From assembly GCF_001424985.1 (NCBI RefSeq), contig NZ_LMDA01000001.1:1431001-1495000 (forward strand): a stretch of DNA of 64,000 bases, given 5' to 3'. The translations under genes were made by a program, and so were the position numbers. Every line of letters starts with the position of its first letter. The stretch's first letter is position 1. Under the pieces are notes generated by a model. That model had not been told where the DNA came from and ran no database searches. It was given only the letters and a program-made list of their open reading frames with translations. Shown in pieces: positions 8,573 through 18,700 of this stretch. The stretch is from Rhizobium sp. Root1212 (lineage in GTDB: Bacteria > Pseudomonadota > Alphaproteobacteria > Rhizobiales > Rhizobiaceae).

Positions 8573-9532
8573 TCAGCCTTCTCCCGTGGAATTTTCCTTT
8601 TTCCGCTCAGCGACATATTGCGCACGCTCGAAGAACACCACGACGCCGAGCGCCAGAAGGAAGGGAATGACCAGATAGAACAGCCGGAAGATGGCAAGCG
8701 CCGCAAGCACCGCGGCAGGGTCCATTTCCGGCAGGGCGGCGATGAACACCAGTTCCAGAACGCCGAGCCCGCCCGGCGCATGCGACAGCAGCGCCGCCGA
8801 AAACGAGGCGAGAAAGACGCCGAGCACGATGAGGAAGCCGGGATTGCCGGCCTCCGGCAGCGCGAAATAAATGATCGCGCCCGAGCCGATCAGCTCCAAC
8901 GGCGCGATGACCAGCTGCTTGAGCGCCAGCCGCGGCTTTGGATATTCCAGCCGGAACCAGCTCGTGTGTATGGGCCGAAAGCCGACGAGGCTGCCCAGCA
9001 GATAAAGCCCGATCAACAGCAGGATCAGCACCGCCAGCGAAATCGACGCTTCCACCGGCAGGAAGGATGCAAAGCGCGCCGTGATGTCCGGTTCGAGCAA
9101 AAGTACGATCGCCGACAGAAGCAGGGTGCCGAGTGCGAAGGTGAAGGAGCAGAAGGCGACCAGAATCCCGGTTTCGCCGGCCGACAGACCTTGCGAACCA
9201 TAGGCCCGGTAGCGCACGACAGCCCCGGAAAACACCGATGCTCCGACCGTGTGCGACAGCGCGTAGGCCGTGAACGAGCAGATGGTGATGAACCAGAGGG
9301 AGATGCGCCGGCCGAGATGTTCGAGCGCCAGATGGTCATAGGCCGCAAGCGCCGCATAGGCCAGCAAGGTGGCGCAGCCGGAGAGGAACCATTGTTTTAT
9401 CGAGACGCCCGCAAGGCTCGCCAGCACGTCGCCGAGCGAAAGGCCGCGCAGTTCATGGTAAAGGCCGTAAAGCGAGAAACAGATGGCCGCCAGCCCGATA
9501 ATCGGCCAGATGAACTTACGCACGATCTTCAT
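8573..9532 (-). CDS. YbhN/UPF0104-type integral membrane protein (lysylphosphatidylglycerol synthase TM-like)
   Basis: About 319 aa with roughly eight hydrophobic segments and the hallmark SHTVGASVFSGAVVRYRAYG and SHAPGGLGVLELVF motifs of the flippase-like domain shared by YbhN and the membrane half of MprF. There is no C-terminal synthetase domain, so aminoacyl-phospholipid synthesis is not supported; a lipid or lipid-linked substrate flippase is the family-level guess. The start is uncertain: an ATG at 9583 adds 17 residues, but it directly abuts a GC-rich hairpin (CCCCGGCC at 9584-9591, GGCCGGGG at 9608-9615), and the residues added look non-conserved. I prefer MKIVRKF at 9532. Confidence 0.8.
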   Translation of the reverse strand: MKIVRKFIWPIIGLAAICFSLYGLYHELRGLSLGDVLASLAGVSIKQWFLSGCATLLAYAALAAYDHLALEHLGRRISLWFITICSFTAYALSHTVGASVFSGAVVRYRAYGSQGLSAGETGILVAFCSFTFALGTLLLSAIVLLLEPDITARFASFLPVEASISLAVLILLLIGLYLLGSLVGFRPIHTSWFRLEYPKPRLALKQLVIAPLELIGSGAIIYFALPEAGNPGFLIVLGVFLASFSAALLSHAPGGLGVLELVFIAALPEMDPAAVLAALAIFRLFYLVIPFLLALGVVVFFERAQYVAERKKENSTGEG

Positions 9533-9638
9533 GCGGCGGACAATTTCAAGAGCAGTGGCACTTTCATCCGTAAAAAAGACCATCCCCGGCCGGTCGGGTC
9601 AAGCCGTGGCCGGGGAAGTCATCACGCTTTGCCGTTAA

Positions 9639-11018
9639 TCACGCGGCAATCGCTTCCAGAATGCGCACCCAGGAACGGATGCCCTTGTGGAACGAGGTGA
9701 GTTCGTACTTCTCGTTCGGCGAATGGATGCGGTCGTCGGAGAGACCGAAACCGACGAGCAGCGATTCCATGCCGAGCATCTTCTGGAAATCGCCGACAAT
9801 CGGGATCGAGCCGCCCATGCCGATGATAACCGCCGGCTTCGGCCACTCATCCGAAAGCGCCGATTTGGCGGTGTTCAGCAGCGCCGAATCATAGGGCAGC
9901 TGAATGGCCGGCGAGCCGCCATGGGGATGAAATTCGACCGAGCAATCGGCAGGGATCATCGAGCGCACATAGGCGCGGAAAGCTTCGCGGATCTTGTCCG
10001 GGTTCTGATGACCGACGAGGCGGAAGGAAACTTTTGCCGAAGCCTTGGCGGCGATTACGGTTTTGAAGCCTTCGCCGGTATAGCCGCCCCAGATGCCGTT
10101 GACCTCGGCGGTCGGACGCGCCCAGGTGAGTTCCAGAACCGAACGGCCCTTTTCGCCCGAGGGGATGGAAAGGCCGATCTCGCCGAGGAACTTTTCAGCG
10201 GTCAGGCCGAGCGTTTCCCAGGCGGCCTTGATCTGGCTCGGGGTTTCCTCGACACCTTCGTAGAAGCCATCGAGCGTCACGCGGCCCTGATCGTCATGCA
10301 GGCCGGCCAGCGCCTTGGTCAGGATGTGGATCGGGTTTGCGGCGGCACCGCCGAAATAACCGGAATGCAGGTCGCGGTCGGCGGCGGTGACGACGATTTC
10401 CTCGCCGACGAGACCGCGCAGTCCGGCGGAGATCGCCGGGGTATCGCGGTCCCACATGCTGGTATCGCAGACGAGGGCATAATCGGCCTTCAGTTCGGCA
10501 GCATTGGCTTCGAGGAACGGCTTTAGCGACGGCGAACCGGATTCTTCCTCGCCTTCGAACAGGATCGTCACCTTGCAGGGCAGCGAGCCGACGGTTTCCT
10601 TATAGGCGCGGCAAGCTTCGACGAAGGTCAGCAACTGACCCTTGTCATCGGCGGTGCCGCGGCCGGTGATGACCTTGCTGCCGTTCAGCTCCTTGATGGC
10701 CGGCTCGAACGGAGCGGTATCCCAAAGCTCGACCGGATCGACGGGCTGCACGTCGTAATGGCCATAGAACAGCACGTGTGGCGCGTCAGGCTTGGCGCCC
10801 TCATGGTGGGCAACGACCATCGGATGGCCGGGGGTGTCGCGCACGGAGGCGGTGAAACCGAGGCTTTCGAGCTCCCTGACCAGCCACTCGGCCGCCTTGC
10901 GGCATTCGCCCTTGTAGGCTGGATCGGTGGAGATCGACTGGATGCGCACCAGCTCGAACAGCCGTTCCAGGCTGGTGGTGAGGTTTTCGTCTGCGCGGGT
11001 GAGAACGCTTTGCGTCAT
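9639..11018 (-). CDS. M20 family metallopeptidase (dipeptidase/ArgE-DapE type)
   Basis: 459 aa. It has the M20 zinc-site motifs: LFYGHYDVQPVD (His and the catalytic Asp), GRGTADDKGQLL (bridging Asp), EGEEESGSPSL (general base Glu and metal Glu), VCDTSMWDRD (metal Asp) and a C-terminal metal His. The inserted dimerisation domain holds a conserved His (in LHSGYFGG). The family hydrolyses dipeptides or deacylates amino acids in the cytoplasm; the length and YDVQPVDPVELW motif fit the cytosolic-dipeptidase group. It is followed on the same strand by the membrane protein and preceded by marR. Confidence 0.92.
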   Translation of the reverse strand: MTQSVLTRADENLTTSLERLFELVRIQSISTDPAYKGECRKAAEWLVRELESLGFTASVRDTPGHPMVVAHHEGAKPDAPHVLFYGHYDVQPVDPVELWDTAPFEPAIKELNGSKVITGRGTADDKGQLLTFVEACRAYKETVGSLPCKVTILFEGEEESGSPSLKPFLEANAAELKADYALVCDTSMWDRDTPAISAGLRGLVGEEIVVTAADRDLHSGYFGGAAANPIHILTKALAGLHDDQGRVTLDGFYEGVEETPSQIKAAWETLGLTAEKFLGEIGLSIPSGEKGRSVLELTWARPTAEVNGIWGGYTGEGFKTVIAAKASAKVSFRLVGHQNPDKIREAFRAYVRSMIPADCSVEFHPHGGSPAIQLPYDSALLNTAKSALSDEWPKPAVIIGMGGSIPIVGDFQKMLGMESLLVGFGLSDDRIHSPNEKYELTSFHKGIRSWVRILEAIAA

Positions 11019-11092
11019 TATCCGATTCCTTTCGTTTGGAGCGGAACCTAGACAAAGACGCGGCCAGCTTTAAGCAAAAACTTTTGATCGAT

Positions 11093-11524
11093 CTATTCAC
11101 GCTCGCTGTTGGCGATGGCCATGCGCATATATTCGAGCATCAGTTCGCGCTCGAAACGCCGGAAGCCGGTAAACAGCGACTGGTCGGCGGCAGCGGCTGC
11201 TTCCTTCGCTTGCGATTCCATGGAACGCGCCCTGTCGGTGAGGAAGATCTGCTGGGCGCGCTTGTCGGTGGGGTGGCGCTTGCGGAAGATCAGGCCGTCG
11301 CGCTCCATGCGGGCGAGCGTGTTGGCCATGGTCGCCTGCTCGATATCGAGACGGTCGATCAGCTGGCGCTGGGTCAGCCCCTCTTCGCTCCACAGTTCCA
11401 GGAGAACTGGAAACTGGCCCGGCGCGAAGCCGAGCTTGTGGCCTCTCTCCTGCAGCGCGCGGGAGAAGTTCTTGGCCAGCAGCGTGGCCAGATAAGTCGC
11501 AGACTCCATCCTGTCGAAGGCCAT
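11093..11524 (-). CDS. MarR family transcriptional regulator
   Basis: 143 aa winged-helix repressor. The recognition region reads LTQRQLIDRLDIEQATMANTLARMERDGLIFRK, and the wing contains HPTDKRAQQIFLTD with the conserved D-x-R of MarR proteins. MarR dimers usually sense small phenolic or oxidative ligands and repress adjacent genes. The ATG at 11524 is preferred; a TTG lies two codons upstream and another ATG (MESATYLA) five codons downstream of MAF. A 16-bp palindrome 36 bp upstream suggests autoregulation. It is divergent from polA, with a small RNA gene between. Confidence 0.92.
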   Translation of the reverse strand: MAFDRMESATYLATLLAKNFSRALQERGHKLGFAPGQFPVLLELWSEEGLTQRQLIDRLDIEQATMANTLARMERDGLIFRKRHPTDKRAQQIFLTDRARSMESQAKEAAAAADQSLFTGFRRFERELMLEYMRMAIANSERE

Positions 11525-11559
11525 GTGCAATGGGTACGCCGCCCGCTATCCGATGACAA

Positions 11560-11575
11560 GTTACATCGACGTAAC
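11560..11575. promoter_or_regulatory. Palindromic operator candidate for the MarR regulator
   Basis: GTTACATCGACGTAAC is an inverted repeat with 7 of 8 positions matching, centred 44 bp upstream of the marR start. Size, symmetry and placement are typical of MarR autoregulatory sites. Not tested. Confidence 0.55.
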
Positions 11576-11617
11576 ATGGCATTTTGACAGGCTTTTCACG
11601 GGTTTTTGAACCGCCAA

Positions 11618-11764
11618 AGAAAAACCGCCATGGCGGAGGCGGAGCCATGGCGGTTTTCTGCATAACCGGACAAAGGCCCGGAGAGGGGGATAGGCCTTTG
11701 TCCTGACATCTGACGCGGGCGGGGGACAGGCCACTTGCCAGACGACGGCGTTCGATCGCCGTTG
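11618..11764 (-). ncRNA. Probable alpha-r7 family trans-acting small RNA (Smr7C-like)
   Basis: The marR-polA gap holds three ordered stem-loops on the minus strand. Stem 1 is ACGGCG/CGCCGT (11745-11762). Stem 2 is an 11-bp GGACAAAGGCC/GGCCTTTGTCC (11668-11703) with a pyrimidine-rich loop containing CCCCCTCTCC, able to pair with ribosome-binding sites. Stem 3 is a 14-bp AAAACCGCCATGGC hairpin (11621-11657) followed by TTTTT, a Rho-independent terminator. A CTTGAA box (complement of 11794-11799), 17-nt spacer and ACAAAT (complement of 11771-11776) could be the promoter. Length about 147 nt. From memory, alpha-r7 RNAs are about 150 nt, have three hairpins and lie beside polA; that match is knowledge-based and needs a covariance search. 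Confidence 0.72.
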
Positions 11765-11926
11765 ACCTAGATTTGTGGTGGCAAATGTGGCTTTTCAAGG
11801 GAGAGTCGGTCTTACCCTCCATTACAAATTGGTAACGTTGCCGTGACGGTCGGCGGCGGCAAAATTCGCTGCATCCAGGGAATGAGAGATGGACGCCCAA
11901 AGCGCCCCGCGCTATCCCTTGTCGCC

Positions 11927-14900
11927 ATGAAAAAAGGCGATCATCTCTTCCTCGTCGACGGCTCCGGATTCATCTTCCGGGCGTTCCATGCCATCCCGCC
12001 CCTGAACCGCAAGTCGGACGGCTTGCCGGTCAATGCGGTCTCGGGTTTCTGCAACATGCTGTGGAAGCTGCTGACGGACGCGCGCGACACCTCCGTCGGC
12101 GTCACGCCCACGCACTTCGCCGTCATCTTCGACTATTCGTCGAAGACCTTCCGCAACGATCTCTACGATCAATACAAGGCAAACCGCACCGCGCCGCCGG
12201 AAGACCTGATCCCGCAATTCGGTCTGATCCGGCACGCCACCCGCGCTTTCAACCTGCCCTGCATCGAAAAGGAAGGTTTCGAGGCCGACGACCTGATCGC
12301 CACCTACGCCCGGCTTGCGGAAGCCGCGGGCGCGGATGTGACCATCGTCTCCTCCGACAAGGACCTCATGCAGCTCGTGACTGAAAACGTCTCGATGTAT
12401 GACAGCATGAAGGACAAGCAGATCTCCATTCCCGAGGTCGTCGAAAAATGGGGCGTGAAGCCCGACAAGATGATCGACCTGCAGGCGATGACCGGCGATT
12501 CAACCGACAACGTGCCGGGCATTCCCGGCATCGGTCCGAAGACCGCGGCGCAACTGCTCGAGGAATTCGGCGATCTCGACACGCTGCTTGCCCGCGCCGG
12601 CGAAATCAAGCAGCAGAAACGCCGCGAAAACATCATCGCTAATGCCGAGCTTGCCCGGCTCTCGCGCCAGCTGGTGACGCTGAAGGTGGATACGCCCATC
12701 GACGTACCGCTGGAAGAGCTGGGACTTGAGCCGCAGGACGGTGCGAAACTCATTGCCTTCCTCAAGGCGATGGAATTCACCACGCTGACCCGCCGCGTCG
12801 CCGCCGCGACAGAGACGGATGCGGATGCGGTCGAAGCCGCGAAGGTGCCGGTCGAATGGGGAGCTGCAGCCCATGGCCCCGATCTCGACAAGGGGGAGGC
12901 CACAACGGCGAGCGCCGATGCTGCCCCTGCCGGCGAAACCGCAGCCGAAGCCGCAAGCGCCTTCATCGCCGCCGGCCGCACGGCGGCCGAGGATGCGAAT
13001 ACCGCCCAATCGCTGGCGCAGTCGCGCGCGCAGCTCTTCGGCGCTGCCAAGATCGACCATAGCAGCTACCTGACCATCCGCGACCTCGCGACACTCGATG
13101 CCTTCATCGCGCTTGCCCGCGAGACCGGCATCGTCGCCTTCGATACCGAGACAACCTCACTCGATGCGATGCAGGCGGAACTGGTCGGCTTCTCGCTCGC
13201 CGTTTCCGACAATGCCAAGGATCCGACAGGGGCGACGATCACGGCCGCCTATGTGCCGCTGATCCACAAGAGCGGCGTCGGCGACCTGCTCGGCGGCGGG
13301 CTGGTCGAGAACCAGATTTCGACGCGCGATGCGCTCGACCGGCTGAAAGGCCTGCTCGAAGACCCGTCCGTGCTGAAGGTCGCGCAGAACCTGAAATACG
13401 ATTACCTCGTAATGAAGCGCCACGGCATCACCGTCGAGGGCTTCGACGATACGATGCTGATGTCCTATGTCGTCGATGCCGGAACCGGCACCCATGGCAT
13501 GGATGCGCTTTCGGAGCGCTGGCTGAACCACAAGCCGATCGCCTACAAGGACGTGGCCGGCAGCGGCAAATCCATGGTCACCTTCGACTATGTCGATATC
13601 GACCGCGCCAGCGCCTACGCCGCCGAGGATGCCGATGTGACACTGCGCCTTTGGCAGGTGCTGAAGCCCCGGCTGGCGGCAAGCAAGCTGAGCGCCGTTT
13701 ACGAGCGGCTGGAACGGCCGCTGGTGCCGGTGCTCGCTCGCATGGAAGAGCGCGGCATCAGCATCGACCGCCAGATCCTGTCGCGGCTTTCCGGCGAACT
13801 GGCGCAGGGTGCGGCCGCCCTTGAAGACGAGATCTACAAGCTGGCCGGCGAGACCTTCAATATCGGCTCGCCGAAGCAGCTGGGGGATATCCTCTTCGGC
13901 CGCATGGGCCTGCCCGGTGCATCAAAGACCAAGACCGGCCAATGGTCGACCTCGGCGCAGGTGCTGGAGGACCTCGCTGCCACCGGCCACGAATTGCCGC
14001 GCAAGATCGTCGACTGGCGCCAGCTGACCAAGCTGAAATCCACCTATACCGACGCCCTTCCCGGCTTCGTGCATCCTGAAACGAAACGCGTCCACACGTC
14101 CTATGCGCTTGCCGCCACGACGACGGGGCGCCTCTCCTCCTCCGATCCGAACCTGCAGAACATTCCGGTGCGAACCACCGAAGGCCGCAAGATCCGCACC
14201 GCCTTCGTCTCGACGCCCGGCCACAAGCTGGTTTCGGCCGACTATAGCCAGATCGAGTTGCGCGTTCTCGCCCATGTCGCCGACATTCCGCAGCTGCGCC
14301 AGGCCTTCGCCGATGGTGTCGATATCCATGCCATGACCGCCTCCGAGATGTTCGGCGTTCCGGTCGAGGGTATGGCGAGTGAAATCCGCCGCCGCGCCAA
14401 GGCGATCAACTTCGGCATCATCTACGGCATCTCGGCCTTCGGCCTTGCCAACCAGCTGTCGATCGAGCGCTCGGAAGCCGGCGATTACATCAAGAAGTAT
14501 TTCGAACGCTTCCCCGGCATTCGCGACTACATGGAGCAGACCAAGGCCTTCGCCCGCGAAAACGGCTATGTCGAAACCATCTTCGGCCGCCGGGCGCATT
14601 ACCCGGATATCCGCTCGTCGAACCCGTCGCTGCGCGCCTTCAACGAACGCGCCTCGATCAATGCGCCGATCCAAGGGTCCGCGGCTGATATCATCCGCCG
14701 CGCCATGGTGAAGATGGAACCGGCGCTCAAGGAAGCCGGACTTGCCGAGCGCGCCCGCATGCTCTTGCAGGTGCATGACGAACTGATCTTCGAGGTCGAG
14801 GATGCCGACGTCGAGCGGGCGATCCCGCTGATCGTCTCCGTCATGGAAGATGCGGCGATGCCGGCGCTTTCGATGAAGGTGCCGCTGAAGGTCGATGCCC

Positions 14901-14932
14901 GCGCCGCCCATAACTGGGACGAGGCGCACTGA
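11927..14932 (+). CDS. polA: DNA polymerase I
   Basis: 1001 aa with all three activities. The 5' nuclease domain (about 1-300) has HLFLVDGSGFIFRAFH, EADDLIATYA, SSDKDLMQLV and the helix-hairpin-helix VPGIPGIGPKTAAQLL. The 3'-5' proofreading domain is intact (VAFDTETTSLDAM carries the Asp and Glu metal ligands). The polymerase domain has motif A (SADYSQIELR), motif B (RRRAKAINFGIIYG) and motif C (QVHDELIFEVE). An Ala/Glu-rich insert of about 80 residues separates the nuclease and exonuclease domains, explaining a length above the E. coli protein. It fills gaps in repair and at Okazaki fragments. The ATG at 11927 gives the canonical MKKGDHLFLVDGS start; an upstream in-frame GTG or ATG would add unconserved residues. 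Confidence 0.98.
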   Translation: MKKGDHLFLVDGSGFIFRAFHAIPPLNRKSDGLPVNAVSGFCNMLWKLLTDARDTSVGVTPTHFAVIFDYSSKTFRNDLYDQYKANRTAPPEDLIPQFGLIRHATRAFNLPCIEKEGFEADDLIATYARLAEAAGADVTIVSSDKDLMQLVTENVSMYDSMKDKQISIPEVVEKWGVKPDKMIDLQAMTGDSTDNVPGIPGIGPKTAAQLLEEFGDLDTLLARAGEIKQQKRRENIIANAELARLSRQLVTLKVDTPIDVPLEELGLEPQDGAKLIAFLKAMEFTTLTRRVAAATETDADAVEAAKVPVEWGAAAHGPDLDKGEATTASADAAPAGETAAEAASAFIAAGRTAAEDANTAQSLAQSRAQLFGAAKIDHSSYLTIRDLATLDAFIALARETGIVAFDTETTSLDAMQAELVGFSLAVSDNAKDPTGATITAAYVPLIHKSGVGDLLGGGLVENQISTRDALDRLKGLLEDPSVLKVAQNLKYDYLVMKRHGITVEGFDDTMLMSYVVDAGTGTHGMDALSERWLNHKPIAYKDVAGSGKSMVTFDYVDIDRASAYAAEDADVTLRLWQVLKPRLAASKLSAVYERLERPLVPVLARMEERGISIDRQILSRLSGELAQGAAALEDEIYKLAGETFNIGSPKQLGDILFGRMGLPGASKTKTGQWSTSAQVLEDLAATGHELPRKIVDWRQLTKLKSTYTDALPGFVHPETKRVHTSYALAATTTGRLSSSDPNLQNIPVRTTEGRKIRTAFVSTPGHKLVSADYSQIELRVLAHVADIPQLRQAFADGVDIHAMTASEMFGVPVEGMASEIRRRAKAINFGIIYGISAFGLANQLSIERSEAGDYIKKYFERFPGIRDYMEQTKAFARENGYVETIFGRRAHYPDIRSSNPSLRAFNERASINAPIQGSAADIIRRAMVKMEPALKEAGLAERARMLLQVHDELIFEVEDADVERAIPLIVSVMEDAAMPALSMKVPLKVDARAAHNWDEAH

Positions 14933-14944
14933 GGATCGGGAAAA

Positions 14945-15052
14945 GCCCCCTCCCCAACCCTCCCCACAAGGGGGAGGGAGTTTATCGAGGGTGTTGACGC
15001 TCTGAGCCCAAAGCTTGCTCCATAGGCTCCCTCTCCCTTGTGGGGAGGGGTT
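14945..15052. repeat. Palindromic intergenic mosaic element (RIME-like)
   Basis: Between the convergent polA and TetR genes, a CCTCCCCACAAGGGGGAGGG block (about 14960-14980) is repeated in inverted form as CCCTCTCCCTTGTGGGGAGG (about 15029-15049), so the transcript can fold into a long stem. GC-rich elements built of CCCTCCCC/AAGGGGGAGGG arms are common between genes in Rhizobiaceae. It may act as a bidirectional terminator for both neighbours. Confidence 0.65.
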
Positions 15053-15058
15053 CTTTTC

Positions 15059-15679
15059 TCAAATTCCAGCGGGCCGGAAACTCGCGAAGAGTTGCTGAAC
15101 GCTCTTCTTCCCTTCAGTCGGAAGATCGAAGCGCCGGCCGAAGAGCAGCCATTCGCTGCACAGGCCCTGCATTGTCCAGCGCAGAAGGTTGGTCGCTGCG
15201 TGCGGCGTCCAACGACCATCCATCTGGCCGCGGCTCAACGCGCGCTCGAAGGCCGTTTCCAGCAGCCTTGTATGATAGTCGTCGACTTCCTGCTGGCGCT
15301 CCAGCACGGGGGCGAGATCGCCGGAATAGTCGCAGCGCAGGAGAATGGTCAGGACACGCTGGCGCTGTTCGTCGGCGTTCATGACATCGAGCCAGTCGCT
15401 CGCCACGCGCTCGATATCGCCGAGGATATCCTCCGACTGGTCGGCCTCGATATCCCGCGCCACCATGTCTTCCTGCGGGATTTTCACGGCATTGTAGAGT
15501 TCGAGGAAGAGGTCGGTCTTGTTGGCGAAGTGCCAGTAAATGGCGCCGCGGGTCACGCCGGCGGCAGAGGCCACCTCTTCCATCGTCGCGTTGGACACGC
15601 CCTTTTCGTAGAAAACACGCTCGGCAGCGCTAAGGATGCTCTGGCGCGTCTCTGCCGCCTCGGCCTTCGTTCTGCGCAT
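15059..15679 (-). CDS. TetR/AcrR family repressor of the adjacent efflux operon
   Basis: 206 aa. The N-terminal helix-turn-helix (about residues 10-55) reads TRQSILSAAERVFYEKG, then VASAAGVTRGAIYWHFANKTDLF, the AcrR signature. The C-terminal part is a ligand-binding helical domain with AcrR-like spacing (LLRWTMQGLCSEWL). It is the last gene of a same-strand MFP-RND-TetR set and overlaps no neighbour (53 bp gap to the pump gene). A GGGAGGAAAG site precedes the ATG at 15679, which is why I reject longer starts. A TetR-type palindrome lies at the operon promoter. Confidence 0.92.
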   Translation of the reverse strand: MRRTKAEAAETRQSILSAAERVFYEKGVSNATMEEVASAAGVTRGAIYWHFANKTDLFLELYNAVKIPQEDMVARDIEADQSEDILGDIERVASDWLDVMNADEQRQRVLTILLRCDYSGDLAPVLERQQEVDDYHTRLLETAFERALSRGQMDGRWTPHAATNLLRWTMQGLCSEWLLFGRRFDLPTEGKKSVQQLFASFRPAGI

Positions 15680-15732
15680 GGCTTTCCTCCCTTGTGAAAA
15701 GGCCCGCCGGTCAAGGCGGGCCTCTCCTTCGA

Positions 15733-18700
15733 TCACTCAGCCGGCGTCGCCGGTGTCTCGGCCGTCTTCACATGCACATCCTTCGTTCCGAAGAGCTTCA
15801 TCACGAAGACGAAGAAGACCGGCACGAAGAAGATCGCAAGGATCGTCGCCGAGATCATGCCGCCCATGACGCCGGTGCCGATGGCACGCTGACTGCCCGA
15901 GCTTGCACCCGTGGCGATGGCGAGCGGCAGAACGCCGAGCGTGAAGGCGAGCGAGGTCATCAGGATCGGGCGGAAGCGCAGATGCGCCGCCTCGATCGTC
16001 GCTTCCATCAGCGACTTGCCCGCTTCCATCTGCTCCTTGGCGAACTCGATGATCAGGATCGCGTTCTTGGCGGAAAGACCGATGATCGCGATCAGGCCGA
16101 CCTTGAAGTACACGTCGTTGGACATGTCGCGCATGGTGACGGCGAGAACCGCACCGATGACGCCGAGCGGCACCACGAGGATCACCGAGACCGGGATCGA
16201 CCAGCTTTCATAAAGCGCAGCCAGGCACAGGAACACCAGAAGGCATGACAGCGCGATGAGCAGCGGCGCCTGCGAGCCGGACTGGATTTCCTGCAGCGAC
16301 TGGCCGGTCCACTCGTAGCCGAAACCGGACGGCAGCTGCTTCATCAGGTTCTCCATCTCGGCGATGGCATCGCCGGAAGAATAGCCCGGCTTGGTATCGC
16401 CGCTGATGCGCACCGACGGATAGCCGTTATAGCCCACCGTCTGCGTCGGCGCCTTGACCCACTCCACCGTGGCAAAGGAGGAAATCGGCACCATGCCGCC
16501 ATTGGCGTTGCGGACGTTGAGGTTCATCAGGTCCGAGGTCTGCATGCGCTTGTTCTCGTCCGCCTGCACCGTCACGCGCTGCATGCGGCCGGCATTCGGG
16601 AAGTCGTTGACATAGGACGAGCCGAGATTGGTCGAGATCGTCGAGTTGATGTCGGCGAACGTCACCCCAAAGGTGTTGGCCTTTTCGCGGTCGATCAGCA
16701 CGTTTGCCTGCGCCGCATCCGGCATGCCTTCGAAGCGCACGCCGGCGAGCACCGGGCTCTGGGCGGCAAGGCCCAGAAGCTGATCGCGGGCCTGCGCCAG
16801 CGCCTGCTCGCCGAGACCGGCGCGATCCTGCAGACGGAAGGAGAAACCGCCCGTCGTGCCGAGGCCCTGGATCGGCGGCGGCGACAATGCAAACGAGATC
16901 GCATCCTTGATCTGGGACATCGCCATGGTGGCGCGGCCGGCAATCGACTGAGCCGAATTCTCGGCGTTTCGCTTGCTCCAGTCGTCCAGCGTGACGAAGG
17001 CGAGTGCTGCGTTCTGGCCGGCCCCGAAGAAGGAGAAGCCGTTGATCGCGACGATACGGTCGACAGCCTGTTCCTTGCTGAAGATGCCTTCGGTCGCGGC
17101 GATGACCTCATCCGTGCGGTGCCCCGTCGCTTCCGACGGCAGCTGCATCATGACGATGACGAAGCCCTGGTCTTCATCCGGCAGGAACGACGACGGCAGC
17201 TTCATGAACAGGTAGCCGAGGCCGCCGAGGATGACGACATAGATCAGCATGAAACGGCCGGTGCGGCGAATGAGCCACGAGACGGAGCCGCTGTAGCCGT
17301 GCGACGACTTGTCGAAGCCGCGGTTGAACCAGCCGAAGAAGCCACGCTTGGCGTGATGATGACCCTTCGGCACCTGCTTCAGGAAACTGGCGCAGAGCGC
17401 CGGCGTCAGCGATAGAGCAAGAAACGCCGAGAACAGGATCGACACGACCATGGTCAGCGAGAACTGCCGGTAGATCACGCCCACGGCGCCGGGGAAGAAG
17501 GCCATGGGAATGAACACGGAGGCCAGAACCAGCGTGATGCCGATGACGGCGCCGGTGATCTGCTTCATCGCCTTGCGTGTGGCTTCGCGCGGGGTCAGCC
17601 CCTCTTCCGACATGATGCGCTCGACGTTTTCGACGACGATGATCGCATCGTCGACGAGAATGCCGATCGCCAGCACCATGCCGAACATGGTCAAGACGTT
17701 GATCGAGAAGCCCATGCCATACATGACGGCACAGGTGCCGAGCAGCGCCACGGGCACGACCAGCGTCGGAATGACGGTGTAGCGGATGTTCTGCAGGAAC
17801 AGGAACATCACCAGGAACACCAGCGCCACGGCTTCGAGCAGCGTGTGCACCACCTTCTCGATCGATACCTTGACGAAGGGCGAGGTGTCGTAGGGGATCG
17901 AATATTCGAGGCCCTGCGGGAAGTAGGTCGAAAGCTCCTTCATCCGTTCCTGGATGGCGGCAGAAGTTTCCATGGCGTTGCCGGTCGGCGAGAGCTGCAC
18001 GCCGATAGCGGCGGACGGCTTGCCGTTGAGGCGGGTGGAGAAGCTGTAGCTTTCGCCGCCGACTTCGACACGGGCAACGTCGCGCAGGCGCACGGCCGAG
18101 CCATCCGGGTTGGCGCGAAGCACGATCGCGCCGAATTCCTCCGGCGAGGTCAGCTGGCCCTTGATCAGCACAGGGGCGGCGATCTGCTGGGTGATCGGGT
18201 TCGGCTGGGCGCCGATGGAGCCAGCCGCGACCTGCGCGTTCTGCGCGCCGATAGCGGACGTGACGTCGCTGGCCGTCATGTTGAGGCCGAGCATCTTGTC
18301 CGGGTCGAGCCAGATGCGCATCGAGCGCTCGGTGGCAAAGAGCTGCGCACGGCCAACGCCCGGCACGCGCTGGATTTCCGACAGCACGTTGCGGTTCAGG
18401 TAGTCACCGAGGCCGATGGCGTCCATGGTGCCATCGGTGGATGTGAGTGCAATGATCAGCAGAAAGCCGGAGCCGGCTTCATCGACCTGTACGCCCTGCT
18501 GCTTGACGCTGTCGGGCAGGCGCGGCTCGACGCGGCGAACGCGGTTCTGCACATCGACGGCGGCATCGCCCGGATCGGTGCCGGGCTGGAAGGTCGCGCT
18601 GATTTCGACCGAACCCGAGGCGCTCGAGGTCGATTCGAAATAGAGCAGACCTTCGACGCCGTTGAGTTCGTCTTCAATCAGGCGCGTGACGCTCTGATAG

